Assembly (NCBI GenBank): GCA_019264575.1
Contig: JAHUZV010000024.1
Span: forward strand, 372,001-436,000
Direction of reading: 5' to 3'
Length of the DNA: 64,000 nt
Source of the DNA: Vulcanococcus sp.
GTDB lineage: Bacteria > Cyanobacteriota > Cyanobacteriia > PCC-6307 > Cyanobiaceae
The notes beneath the pieces are model-generated. The model searched no databases, was not told the origin of the DNA, and was given only the letters and a program-made list of their open reading frames with translations. A program made the translations under genes and the position numbers. This document shows positions 35,390 through 42,838 of the stretch, one piece after another (the stretch's first letter is position 1; the number at the start of each line of letters is the position of its first letter).

Positions 35390-35957
35390 GGCGCAGCGCC
35401 TGCAGGGAGCCTCGGGCGTGGAGCGCGGCCAGCTCGTTGTAGCCACCGATCCACTGGCCATCGATCTGCACCTGCGGCAGGGGGCCTGGGCCTGCAGCCA
35501 CCACCTCGTAGGGAATGGCAAGCCCCTGCAGCAGCCGTTCCGTGCGGCGCGACCAGGCACATCCCTTAGCTAAGGCCACCTGAACACGGGCCTGGCTGTG
35601 CGGCGTCGACGTTGGCTGTTGGGCTCCGCCCTGCTCGAGGAAACCCACCAAAAGATCAGCGCCCTTGAGCACCAAGCTGCCGTGCTCGAGATGCCCGCCC
35701 CACACCTGACAGCCGGGGTCAGAAAAACTCAAATGCAGATGAACGCCTTGGGGAGACAGGGTGCCCTGCAGGGTGATGATCTCCAGCTCGCCGCGGAGCA
35801 CGGTGGGTTCATCCAGGCCAGGGCAGGCAAACGAGGCCTGGCTGAGGTTTCCCACCACGCTCAACACAAACCCTGAGGACTGTTCACTGCCCGCCAGGTG
35901 CTCAAGGCTGGCCCGCAGATCGGAGCCCGCTTCGAGATGAATGGGCAGAGCCCGCAT
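35382..35957 (-). CDS. PPC/DUF296 domain fused to a glutaredoxin-like domain
   Basis: A 191-residue two-domain protein. Residues 1-110 match the PPC (DUF296) fold found in plant AHL DNA-binding proteins and in free-standing prokaryotic forms; the GGH core is at 87-89 after HLHLSFSD. Residues 124-191 look like a glutaredoxin: one active-site Cys133 (GCAWS), cis-Pro161 in LPQVQIDGQWIGG and the C-terminal helix NELAALHA. The glutaredoxin is monothiol. It heads the run with the unknown gene and rhomboid. Function unproven. Confidence 0.8.
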   Translation of the reverse strand: MRALPIHLEAGSDLRASLEHLAGSEQSSGFVLSVVGNLSQASFACPGLDEPTVLRGELEIITLQGTLSPQGVHLHLSFSDPGCQVWGGHLEHGSLVLKGADLLVGFLEQGGAQQPTSTPHSQARVQVALAKGCAWSRRTERLLQGLAIPYEVVAAGPGPLPQVQIDGQWIGGYNELAALHARGSLQALRHV

Positions 35958-35963
35958 GGCTGA

Positions 35964-36122
35964 TCAGGCGCTGAGCAGCTCCGAGGGTACCCACTGAGCC
36001 AGGCGCTGTTCGTGGCGCACCAGCTGATAACGGTTGAAATCACTGGGCTGACGGTGGTAGCGACCCCTCAGCTCTTGCAGCTCCTGGCGCATGGCGTGGA
36101 GCACGGGGTTGTTGTCGTTCAA
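35964..36122 (-). CDS. Small charged hypothetical protein
   Basis: A 52-residue protein if started at TTG 36122, or 42 residues from ATG 36092. The sequence is helical and highly charged: MRQELQELRGRYHRQPSDF followed by NRYQLVRHEQRLAQW. Its stop lies six bases before the PPC-glutaredoxin start. The regular spacing of hydrophobic residues favours a real coding region. No family is recognised. Confidence 0.5.
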   Translation of the reverse strand: MNDNNPVLHAMRQELQELRGRYHRQPSDFNRYQLVRHEQRLAQWVPSELLSA

Positions 36123-36251
36123 CAGAACTCGTCAGACCTTGAGAAAATCTTAAGACAGGTGATGCGCATTTGTCGCGCGTTTGCCTCGCCAGGGGAGCTC
36201 GCTTCCAATCTCTTTACAGAGATCAGACCAGCAAGGCCTGCTCTGACTGGT

Positions 36252-36371
36252 TCAGGCGCTCCAGGCAGACCACGCCATCTCGAGGCTGAGAGCTGCCGCA
36301 GCAGCCACCACGCTGCACAGCGCGATCCAGGGCAGCGCCCTGACCAGGATCAGAAATCCGGCTGGAATCAC
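36252..36371 (-). CDS. Candidate 39-residue membrane peptide
   Basis: In the 354-base interval between two operons, GTG 36371 opens a frame for a short hydrophobic peptide (IPAGFLILVRALPWIALCS, then VVAAAAALSLEMAWSAW). A strong Shine-Dalgarno (AAAGGAG) lies at ideal distance upstream, which is uncommon for a chance ORF. The rest of the interval (36123-36251 and 36372-36475) shows no other gene, apart from the GTTG/CAAC palindromes. Confidence 0.42.
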   Translation of the reverse strand: MIPAGFLILVRALPWIALCSVVAAAAALSLEMAWSAWSA

Positions 36372-36412
36372 CGATGTGGCTCCTTTCGGGCGACCCCCTC
36401 ACTCCACCATCT

Positions 36413-36443
36413 GTTGTTCAACCCGTGCCGTGTTGTTCAACAC
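36413..36443. promoter_or_regulatory. Paired GTTG-TT-CAAC palindromes
   Basis: Two copies of GTTGTTCAAC (36413-36422 and 36432-36441) lie with centres 19 bases apart; the second extends to a 14-base palindrome GTGTTGTTCAACAC. They sit about 42-72 bases upstream of the candidate membrane peptide on the minus strand and just past the MscS stop. Two helical turns of spacing would put a pair of bound proteins on one DNA face. The factor is unknown. Confidence 0.35.
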
Positions 36444-36475
36444 AGTGCGGCGTGGGATGGCGGCTTCTGCTGTGT

Positions 36476-38662
36476 TCAGTCCTTCTGGACCTCCATTTGG
36501 GTTGGGAAGGGAATGTCCACCTGATGGCGGGCGAAGCTGGCCAGCAGGTCTTGGTTCATTTGGTTGATCCCGTCTTTGAAGGCTGCGTGGCTCCGGTGGC
36601 TGCTGCGGAAATCAAACACGTAGTCGTAGCTGAACTCTGAGATGGCCATCAGCCGGCAAGAGCGGAGCTTGAAATCCGGGTCAGACTCTACAACTTCTCG
36701 AATCCAGGACGGAATTTGGCGGAGTTGTTCTGCTGTTGTGTCGTATGAGACGCCGATCACTACCCTCGACTTCAAAACTTGATCTTCGATCTTCTGCATC
36801 CGCAAGAGCAGTGCTTCCCGCAATTCCATATAGGCCTGCCAGCCATGCAGTTCAACGGTCGCAAAACACACAAGTTCCGGGCTTTCATCGCCGTTACGTT
36901 CAACACTCACCAGGCTATTCATGAGCTCTGGCCGTCGTTTCACTTCAGCACGGGTGTAATACAGGAGGTCTTCCACTTGCTCTGGTGAAAGCGATTGAAC
37001 AAGTGAATAGCGCAACTCGATGCCCTGGCTCGGTGAGTGGTCAGACCGCTGAGAGCGCTGTGAGAAATTCACGATTGTGGCGTCGTCGGCTACTGCATTT
37101 GGAATGGTGATCTTGCTGTCGAGTGTTTGGAGCTCCAGGGATCGCAGACCGATCTTTGTGACGAAACCCAGGTTGTCTCCCACTCGGCAGAACTCCCCCA
37201 CGCGTAGCGGGCGATCAGTCTGAATTGCGAGGCCTGCAAAAAGATTGCCCAGGAGTTTTGAGGCACCGAGACCGATGGCCAAGCCGGGTACTGCGGAAAA
37301 GGCCAACACCGTTTCGGCGGGCAATCCCAGAAACAGCAGCAACTTGTAGATCAATCCCACCATCGCGACAGCCCCAAGCGTGCGGCAGATGGGCATCACG
37401 AAATTGCTAATCCGTTGCAGGCGAAGCGTTGAGCTGCCGCCTCTGAGGTACATCATCCATTCAGCGCCGGTTCGTCCAAGGGCTTCAAAAAACAGGAAAG
37501 CCAGCACGCTTGCCGAAAGGAAGTAGATGATGTAGAAGCCGAAGGTTGCTACGACCAGCGGGGTTCCAGTGATATTGATGGAAGAGTCAACGGTGATCAA
37601 GCCCAATCGGGTTAGGGGCAGGATTGGAGCCATTAAGAGCACCCTCCACCAGGCAATGTTGTCGGCCTGGAGCCCAACCCGTTCCTCGCTCCTGTTGCTG
37701 TCTGAGTCTCGGTAGGTGTGGATCAATCGCCGACCAAGCCAGGCGATGATCAACAGAAGCAGTGTGATAGTGAGTAGGGAAAAGAAGATCTGGAAGACGG
37801 TTTGTCCCCAGAACTGCACCTCAATCAGTTTCCTCAGGTTGCTAGGTAAACGCAGGTACCATTTTGGGGGTACCAGGTAACCTGGCGTAAGAGAATAGAA
37901 GTCGTAGAGGCCTGGTGTTGTGAAGGGCGTTGTTCTGGCAGGCAATGCGCTGATCTCCTCATACATCCGTTCGATCTGCAGAACCGTGCCAGAAGAGAAC
38001 AGATAGTTCCCGCTTTGTGCGTCGTTGCTGTCGTCTAGGCTCAAAACAATGGCAGTGCCTGGTAAGCGCCAATCGGTAAGATCTTGCTCCAGTGACTCGT
38101 TCAGCCGGAGAATGGCATCGTGGTTGGGGATGTTGAATGTTTTTCGGCTGTTACCAAAGACATAATCAAGAATTTGCTTGAGTTGGATTGCTGCCTCTTC
38201 TGCTCGGTCGTCTTTAATGCTCTTAGCGATCTCAGAGGTATTCAGTGCTTCAACGGCAAGGTTGAAGCGCTTTTGCAGTCTGTCGATGCGTTGTTGGGCT
38301 GCTCGGCTCCAGTTGAACCCCGGATCTGTTGTTGCACTGGCACTGATGGTGCGCATCTGATGGCCCACCTCGGCCATCACCACATAGAAATTCAGCAGGG
38401 TCGAACGGGGGTTGTCGCCGATCACCTCACCCAGTGGCACCGCTTCCCAGGTTTCCACCGCATCCAGCAAGGCGGGATAGAAGGGTTGGCTGCTGAGCGG
38501 CACCCCCTCCTCCATCAGCGCTCGCGGTGCCTGCCGCACCTCAGCGAGCCCCGGCAGCATCAACGCCACGCTGATCAGCAATCCGGTGAACGCCGCCAGG
38601 GCTCGCCGGATCCAGAACCTTGGCATCAGCATGGGCATGGTTGGTTCAATCATCGCTGTCAC
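36476..38662 (-). CDS. Mechanosensitive ion channel, large MscS family member
   Basis: A 728-residue protein: signal-like N-terminus (residues 16-41), a periplasmic domain (about 42-285), several membrane helices, then the MscS core. The pore and beta-domain region is seen as LAIGLGASKLLGNLFAGLAIQTDRPLRVGEFCRVG. Such channels open on membrane tension to release solutes in hypo-osmotic shock. Interior codons (about 36700-38300) are far more AT-rich than flanking genes, roughly 45-58% GC in sampled lines, while the first 300 bases are GC-rich. This suggests foreign or recently recombined sequence. Confidence 0.92.
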   Translation of the reverse strand: MTAMIEPTMPMLMPRFWIRRALAAFTGLLISVALMLPGLAEVRQAPRALMEEGVPLSSQPFYPALLDAVETWEAVPLGEVIGDNPRSTLLNFYVVMAEVGHQMRTISASATTDPGFNWSRAAQQRIDRLQKRFNLAVEALNTSEIAKSIKDDRAEEAAIQLKQILDYVFGNSRKTFNIPNHDAILRLNESLEQDLTDWRLPGTAIVLSLDDSNDAQSGNYLFSSGTVLQIERMYEEISALPARTTPFTTPGLYDFYSLTPGYLVPPKWYLRLPSNLRKLIEVQFWGQTVFQIFFSLLTITLLLLIIAWLGRRLIHTYRDSDSNRSEERVGLQADNIAWWRVLLMAPILPLTRLGLITVDSSINITGTPLVVATFGFYIIYFLSASVLAFLFFEALGRTGAEWMMYLRGGSSTLRLQRISNFVMPICRTLGAVAMVGLIYKLLLFLGLPAETVLAFSAVPGLAIGLGASKLLGNLFAGLAIQTDRPLRVGEFCRVGDNLGFVTKIGLRSLELQTLDSKITIPNAVADDATIVNFSQRSQRSDHSPSQGIELRYSLVQSLSPEQVEDLLYYTRAEVKRRPELMNSLVSVERNGDESPELVCFATVELHGWQAYMELREALLLRMQKIEDQVLKSRVVIGVSYDTTAEQLRQIPSWIREVVESDPDFKLRSCRLMAISEFSYDYVFDFRSSHRSHAAFKDGINQMNQDLLASFARHQVDIPFPTQMEVQKD

Positions 38663-38667
38663 TGCCG

Positions 38668-39081
38668 ATGAGTCGTCTGCGCCACGGGATGCGCCAAACC
38701 GTGCTCGTTGGAGCTTCGGTGTTGCGGGAAGCGAGTGCCGGTGTTCTCGATGCCGTTGCTGAGCTGGCTGCTCCTCAGGGCCGTTCAGGCACTCTCGAGC
38801 GAGAGCTCGAACTGGCGCGTCAACAGGGGCGCTGGCTCAGTGATGACGAGCGCGCTGAACTCGCCGCCAGTGAGCAGCGTCGTGCCCAACGGCGGCGCAC
38901 CTTGTTGTTGCTCGCGGCGTTGTCGCTGCTGATCCCGCTGTTTTGGCCGTTGCTGCCGGTTTGGCTGGGATTGCTCTGGTGGCCGATCACCACCCGTCGG
39001 CTGCTGATGGGTGTGGTGGGAGCCGTTGCGGCCTTGATGGCTCTGGTGGTGGTGCTGGTGCTTTGGCTGTTGCTGCGATGA
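38668..39081 (+). CDS. Small two-helix membrane protein, unknown function
   Basis: A 137-residue protein: a soluble, charged N-terminal part (ERELELARQQGRWLSDDERAELAASEQRR) followed by two adjacent membrane helices (about 88-104 and 114-136). The ATG at 38668 is six bases beyond the divergent MscS start; an in-frame start at 38620 would overlap MscS. It ends in an ATGA overlap with the next gene. No family is recognised. Confidence 0.68.
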   Translation: MSRLRHGMRQTVLVGASVLREASAGVLDAVAELAAPQGRSGTLERELELARQQGRWLSDDERAELAASEQRRAQRRRTLLLLAALSLLIPLFWPLLPVWLGLLWWPITTRRLLMGVVGAVAALMALVVVLVLWLLLR

Positions 39082-39542
39082 CGCGAGACGCCTTTTTGGC
39101 ATGGTGCCATCCTGACCTGTTGGACGAGCGGTTGCTGCATGCCTCGGCCCTCTGGCAAGTGAGGGCCTCATTGGGCCCTTCTGCCGCTGAAGTCCCCCCT
39201 CCGTCACGTTGGCCGCTCAGCGCGTTCGAGTGGGGCGGCTGCGTGTTGGCCGTTGCCTCAGCCAGAGCAGGACAGGAGCGGCCCGCGTCGTTTCGGTTGG
39301 GAGATCGTTCGCTTCGAGCTCAGCTGTTTTGTTTGCTCGATCACGGTGAGCGGGCGGAGGGCTCGGCTGCAACTGAGCCGCTTGATCCGCTTGATCCGCA
39401 GCTGTGGCGGTTCTGGTTGGTCCCCTTTCATCAGCTCCACCCGGAGCGCCAGAGCATCGGAGCATCGGCTCTGCAGCGCGCCCATGGTGAAGGGCTGCAG
39501 CACGAGGATCTGGCCGCTGCCCTCGAAGCCTTGGTGCCGTGA
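39078..39542 (+). CDS. Hypothetical protein
   Basis: A 154-residue soluble protein beginning MTRDAFLAWCHPDLLDERLLHAS, with a Trp/Pro-rich middle (WRFWLVPFHQLHPERQSIGAS). No motif tells its function. ATG 39078 overlaps the previous stop (ATGA) and its own stop overlaps the next start (TGATG), so three genes form one coupled unit. Confidence 0.68.
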   Translation: MTRDAFLAWCHPDLLDERLLHASALWQVRASLGPSAAEVPPPSRWPLSAFEWGGCVLAVASARAGQERPASFRLGDRSLRAQLFCLLDHGERAEGSAATEPLDPLDPQLWRFWLVPFHQLHPERQSIGASALQRAHGEGLQHEDLAAALEALVP

Positions 39543-39724
39543 TGACAAGTTCTGGTGCTTCGGGGTATCGCATCAGCCGGGATGACGGCGCCACCGACGG
39601 CATCGCCGGGAGCTGCTTTGCCACCTATGAGGAGGCCTATGCCGTGCTCGAGCGCTACTACGCCGATCTGTGCTGTTCCGATGATCGGGAGTACTACCGG
39701 ATCGAGCCGCTCGACCCCGCCTAA
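39542..39724 (+). CDS. Small acidic hypothetical protein
   Basis: A 60-residue protein with YRISRDDGATDGIAGSCFATY and then a Tyr-rich acidic helix (EEAYAVLERYYADLCCSDD). The composition and compact size look conserved. Cys pair CC near residue 44 and a single Cys near 25 are notable. Last gene of a three-gene coupled unit; 22-25 bases later the alpha/beta hydrolase begins. Confidence 0.68.
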   Translation: MTSSGASGYRISRDDGATDGIAGSCFATYEEAYAVLERYYADLCCSDDREYYRIEPLDPA

Positions 39725-39745
39725 CCTGCCCCCTCCTCGAGCCTG

Positions 39746-41263
39746 GTGATGCGCAACCTGATCCGTTCAGCCATGGCCCTGGCGGCTTTGGTTATCTCCA
39801 GTGCGCCGGTGCAGGCGCTCGAAGAAGTGGTGGTGGAGCTGCCGCTGATGGAGAACACGCTCACGGTGAAGCTCAGCGAGCTGAAGGACCCTGCAGCCTT
39901 GATGCAGGGCACGAGCGATCTGGCCGAACTGGATCGCGCCAGCGATGGCGAGCTGGGCCGCAAATTGCTCAAGCTCCTCAACCACCCGGTGCCGGTGAGT
40001 TTTCGCCAGCTGGCGGAGAGTTCTGTTGGCTCACCGCTGCTGGAGCAAGCCCTGCTGCTGGTGTCGTCGTTTGGCACGGTGGAAGGCCGCAGCCCTGATC
40101 TCTCCGGCGAGACGCTGAAACAGGCCCTCGACAAGGCCACGGCCGAATCAGCCAATGGTCAGCCCACGCTGCTGCAGTTGATGGAGGCGATTCCGGGTGA
40201 ACGGGTGCGGCTCAACCTGTCGCAAGCGCAGGTTGTGCTGGCGCGCATGCTGCGCCACCGCCGCCGCGCCGATCAGTTGATGGCCGTCGTGGCTCATGCC
40301 CCTGCGGCCATGCTCACCATGCCCCGCGCCGACGTTGCTGTGAGCCGCACAACGCTGGCGGTGTCGCACCGGCCCGAACCGCTGGAACTTGTGGTGATGA
40401 AACCCAGCAGCGGCGCCCCACGCGGCCTGGTGGTGATCTCCCATGGTCTTTGGGATAGCCCCAAGAATTTCGAAGGCTGGGGCCAACGCTTGGCCGAACA
40501 GGGCTATGCGGTGGTGCTGCCTCGCCATCCAGGCAGCGACAAGCACCAGCAGCACGAGGTGCTCTCCGGCCAGGCACCACCGCCTTCACCGGCAGAGCTC
40601 GCTCTGCGGGCCAAGGATGTAACCGCGATCAACGATGCGGTGGCCCAGAGCCAGTTGCCAGCCTTGGCTGGGGTGAAGGCCGATCGGGTTGTGGTGATCG
40701 GCCATTCCTGGGGTGCCACCACGGCCCTTCAACTCGCGGGTGTGAAGCCAGAAGTTCGCGATCTGAAGGCCCGCTGCGACAACCTCTCCGATCCCGATCG
40801 CAATCTCAGCTGGACGCTGCAATGCAGTTGGATTTCGGCCGTGGATCAAGCGGCGGTGGATGATCCCCGCGTGATCGCCGTGGCAGCGGTGAGCCCTCCG
40901 GTGTCGTTGCTATTCCCCAAGGGTTCTGCCAAGCAGATCACCGCCCGCGTGTTGCTGGTGAGTGGCACCCACGATTGGGTGGTACCACCGGATCCAGAGG
41001 CGGTGCAGCCCTTCACCACCGCCAATCCCCAGGGCAATCAGCTGGTGCTGGTGCAAGGAGGCGATCACTTCAACCTGCGGCCTGGCCAAACCAGTGGAGG
41101 AGGCCCGGTGGCCCCGCTGTTGCTGGAGTGGACCAATCGCGCCTTTGCGGCTGGCCCAGCGGTGAAACCTTCGCCCGGTGCTACGCCGCTGCTGCCGCAG
41201 GGCTCCTGGGGCAGTGATGGCAAGGCGATGGCGGATGTCACCGACCGCTTGGATGGTCGATGA
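39746..41263 (+). CDS. Secreted alpha/beta hydrolase with N-terminal DUF1400-like region
   Basis: A 505-residue protein with a signal peptide (SAMALAALVISSAPVQA). The region 25-130 resembles the DUF1400 segment found ahead of cyanobacterial hydrolase domains. The hydrolase has the nucleophile elbow GHSWGA (Ser near 316), an oxyanion strand VVISHGLWDS and a late His in GGDHFNL. Likely an extracytoplasmic esterase or lipase; substrate unknown. Start GTG 39746 or ATG 39749. A terminator and a Yfr1-like RNA candidate follow. Confidence 0.86.
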   Translation: MMRNLIRSAMALAALVISSAPVQALEEVVVELPLMENTLTVKLSELKDPAALMQGTSDLAELDRASDGELGRKLLKLLNHPVPVSFRQLAESSVGSPLLEQALLLVSSFGTVEGRSPDLSGETLKQALDKATAESANGQPTLLQLMEAIPGERVRLNLSQAQVVLARMLRHRRRADQLMAVVAHAPAAMLTMPRADVAVSRTTLAVSHRPEPLELVVMKPSSGAPRGLVVISHGLWDSPKNFEGWGQRLAEQGYAVVLPRHPGSDKHQQHEVLSGQAPPPSPAELALRAKDVTAINDAVAQSQLPALAGVKADRVVVIGHSWGATTALQLAGVKPEVRDLKARCDNLSDPDRNLSWTLQCSWISAVDQAAVDDPRVIAVAAVSPPVSLLFPKGSAKQITARVLLVSGTHDWVVPPDPEAVQPFTTANPQGNQLVLVQGGDHFNLRPGQTSGGGPVAPLLLEWTNRAFAAGPAVKPSPGATPLLPQGSWGSDGKAMADVTDRLDGR

Positions 41264-41295
41264 GCGTGGGTGGGTTGGATCAATAGGTAGAGGTG

Positions 41296-41370
41296 CCGAT
41301 AGCGGCGCTGCGTCGAGCCCGCTTTGCTGACGCGGAAGCCTCCTCACACAGCCCGCATGGGCTGTTTTTT
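41296..41370 (+). ncRNA. Yfr1-like small regulatory RNA candidate
   Basis: Three elements occur in Yfr1 order. A 5' hairpin pairs 41308-41314 with 41329-41335 (CTGCGTC/GACGCGG). An unpaired stretch 41336-41347 then leads into CTCCTCACAC (41340-41349), which equals ten of the eleven bases of the ultraconserved Yfr1 motif as I remember it (ACUCCUCACAC). A terminator hairpin follows at once. Yfr1 is a cyanobacterial RNA that represses outer-membrane porin mRNAs. The 5' end is estimated. The alternative is that this is only the hydrolase terminator with a chance match. Confidence 0.5.
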
Positions 41371-41371
41371 A
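41346..41371 (+). terminator. Rho-independent terminator
   Basis: A 7-bp stem ACAGCCC / GGGCTGT (41348-41354 and 41359-41365) with four-base loop GCAT, followed by TTTTTT. It serves the alpha/beta hydrolase operon and is the 3' end of the Yfr1-like RNA candidate. Confidence 0.9.
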
Positions 41372-41431
41372 TGGCAGCGGGAGCGGCTGCGGGGGCTTGC
41401 TGATTAGCGTCACAGCTGCTCGTCTGGCTGT

Positions 41432-42232
41432 GTGCGTCCTTATTTCTTGCTCGAACCTGGCGATGGGTTGCTGTTGTGCGGCCCCGATGGCTCGATCAGT
41501 CATCTGGATCGCACGGCCTCCATCAGGCTCGGGATCAAGCCGGAGAGCTGGTGCGGCCAGAGCCTGAAGCAGGTTTGGCCGGCACTCTCCGATCTGATCA
41601 TTCAGGAACGGGATCGATTGCTGGCGGGCCCCCGCGACCATGTGGTGGCGCTAGCTAAACCCACCCAGCTTGAGCTGGCCACGCGCATTCGCCTGTTCCG
41701 CACCGACTGCGGTTTTGGTGCCGGCATCCTGCGGCGCCGCACCCAGAGCTTGCACGACGTGGAGCCCGACGCGCCGGAAGACACGTATCGCCTCTTGCTC
41801 GAGGCAGTGCTCGATACGGCGCAGGATGCGGTGTTGGTGACTCTGGCGGAACCGTTGGATTCACCTGGGCCACTGATTGTGTTCGCCAATCAGTCGCTGC
41901 TCGACCAAACCGGTTACGGCCTGCATGAGGTGTTGGGCCGCAGCCCACGGCTGTTTCAAGGCCCAGAAACCTGCCGCGACACCACAGCCCGCTTGCGGCG
42001 CGCCATGGATCAGTGGCAGCCCTCCCGCATGCAGGTGCTCAACTACCGCCGTGATGGCTCCACCTGTTGGATCGATCTAAAGGTGGCACCACTGGCTGAC
42101 CCCACGGGTTGGCACACCCATTGGGTGTCGGTGCAGCGCGACGTGAGCGATCGCGTTGCCCATGAACAGCGCCTCGCCCAGGAGGCTCTGGCCTTGGCCG
42201 AACGGCTTCACGCGGGTGCTCCGATCGCCTGA
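41432..42232 (+). CDS. Stand-alone PAS/PAC domain protein, LOV-like but lacking the photoactive Cys
   Basis: A 266-residue protein with a weak first PAS-like region (about 8-95) and a clear second PAS domain (about 125-240). The LOV-type signature appears as VLGRSPRLFQGPE, where photoactive LOV domains have NCRFLQ; here the Cys is replaced. The PAC segment NYRRDGSTCWIDLKVAPL and a C-terminal Jα-like helix (RVAHEQRLAQEALALAERL) follow. No kinase, GGDEF or DNA-binding output domain is present, so it must signal through a partner. Confidence 0.85.
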   Translation: MRPYFLLEPGDGLLLCGPDGSISHLDRTASIRLGIKPESWCGQSLKQVWPALSDLIIQERDRLLAGPRDHVVALAKPTQLELATRIRLFRTDCGFGAGILRRRTQSLHDVEPDAPEDTYRLLLEAVLDTAQDAVLVTLAEPLDSPGPLIVFANQSLLDQTGYGLHEVLGRSPRLFQGPETCRDTTARLRRAMDQWQPSRMQVLNYRRDGSTCWIDLKVAPLADPTGWHTHWVSVQRDVSDRVAHEQRLAQEALALAERLHAGAPIA

Positions 42233-42336
42233 TCCCTCAGCGCCCATCGGCTGTGTGCCTCAGCACGCCGCGCTGCAATCCAGGCAGCCTGCTGAGCGGG
42301 TGAATCGTTTGAGCATGGGCTGGTGACAGCACCCCG

Positions 42337-42510
42337 ATGACCTCTGCCTCCGCCGCTCCTTGGCCAGTGGTTGTGACCCTGGAGTCCTGCCGCAGCCAGG
42401 CCGCGCTTCAGCACCCCGAGCCGGTGATCACCATCCCCTGCCCCAGCCACACCTCAGCACCCCCCCAGCCCGCTCGGCTCACCTGGCTGGAGCTGCTGGG
42501 TCAACGCTGA
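42337..42510 (+). CDS. Candidate small protein, 57 residues
   Basis: From ATG 42337 the frame encodes a 57-residue Pro-rich protein with two Cys (SCRSQ, IPCPSH) and a hydrophobic end TWLELLGQR. There is no recognised family. It occupies most of the gap between the PAS gene and the next small gene. Third-position GC bias is as in neighbours, but in this genome that alone is weak evidence. Confidence 0.4.
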   Translation: MTSASAAPWPVVVTLESCRSQAALQHPEPVITIPCPSHTSAPPQPARLTWLELLGQR

Positions 42511-42535
42511 AGCCAGCTGCCCAACGGGCACAGTT

Positions 42536-42793
42536 GTGATTGTGTTCTGGTGGGGCTGCGTTGCAGTGCGTTTGCAGCTGCATCGGCCCATGCCTGCTCC
42601 AGCCCCCACGCCCTGCTGGCTCCACCGCGGTTGCCGCATCCAGCTGATCGGCTATCCCCGCTGCGAGGGTGCCTATCTGATTCAGCACTGCAGTGGAGCC
42701 GTGCTCGGTCGCTCGGCCAGCCTGGCGGCCGCCCGCCAGCTGATCGATGAACAAATCCCCCTGTTGCGCCAACGGCTGGCTGCTGCAGCCTGA
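42536..42793 (+). CDS. Small hypothetical protein
   Basis: Up to 85 residues from GTG 42536; the ATG at 42590 gives a 67-residue form that removes a hydrophobic, perhaps non-coding, lead. The core reads CWLHRGCRIQLIGYPRCEGAYLIQHCSG with four Cys, then SLAAARQLIDEQIPLLRQRL, a likely helix. The Cys pattern could hold a metal, but no family is recognised. It lies 45 bases before the csaB-like gene. Confidence 0.58.
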   Translation: MIVFWWGCVAVRLQLHRPMPAPAPTPCWLHRGCRIQLIGYPRCEGAYLIQHCSGAVLGRSASLAAARQLIDEQIPLLRQRLAAAA

Positions 42794-42838
42794 GCCTGAA
42801 GGCTGGTGTCAAGCTGGTCCGGATCTGCGCCGACCCGT

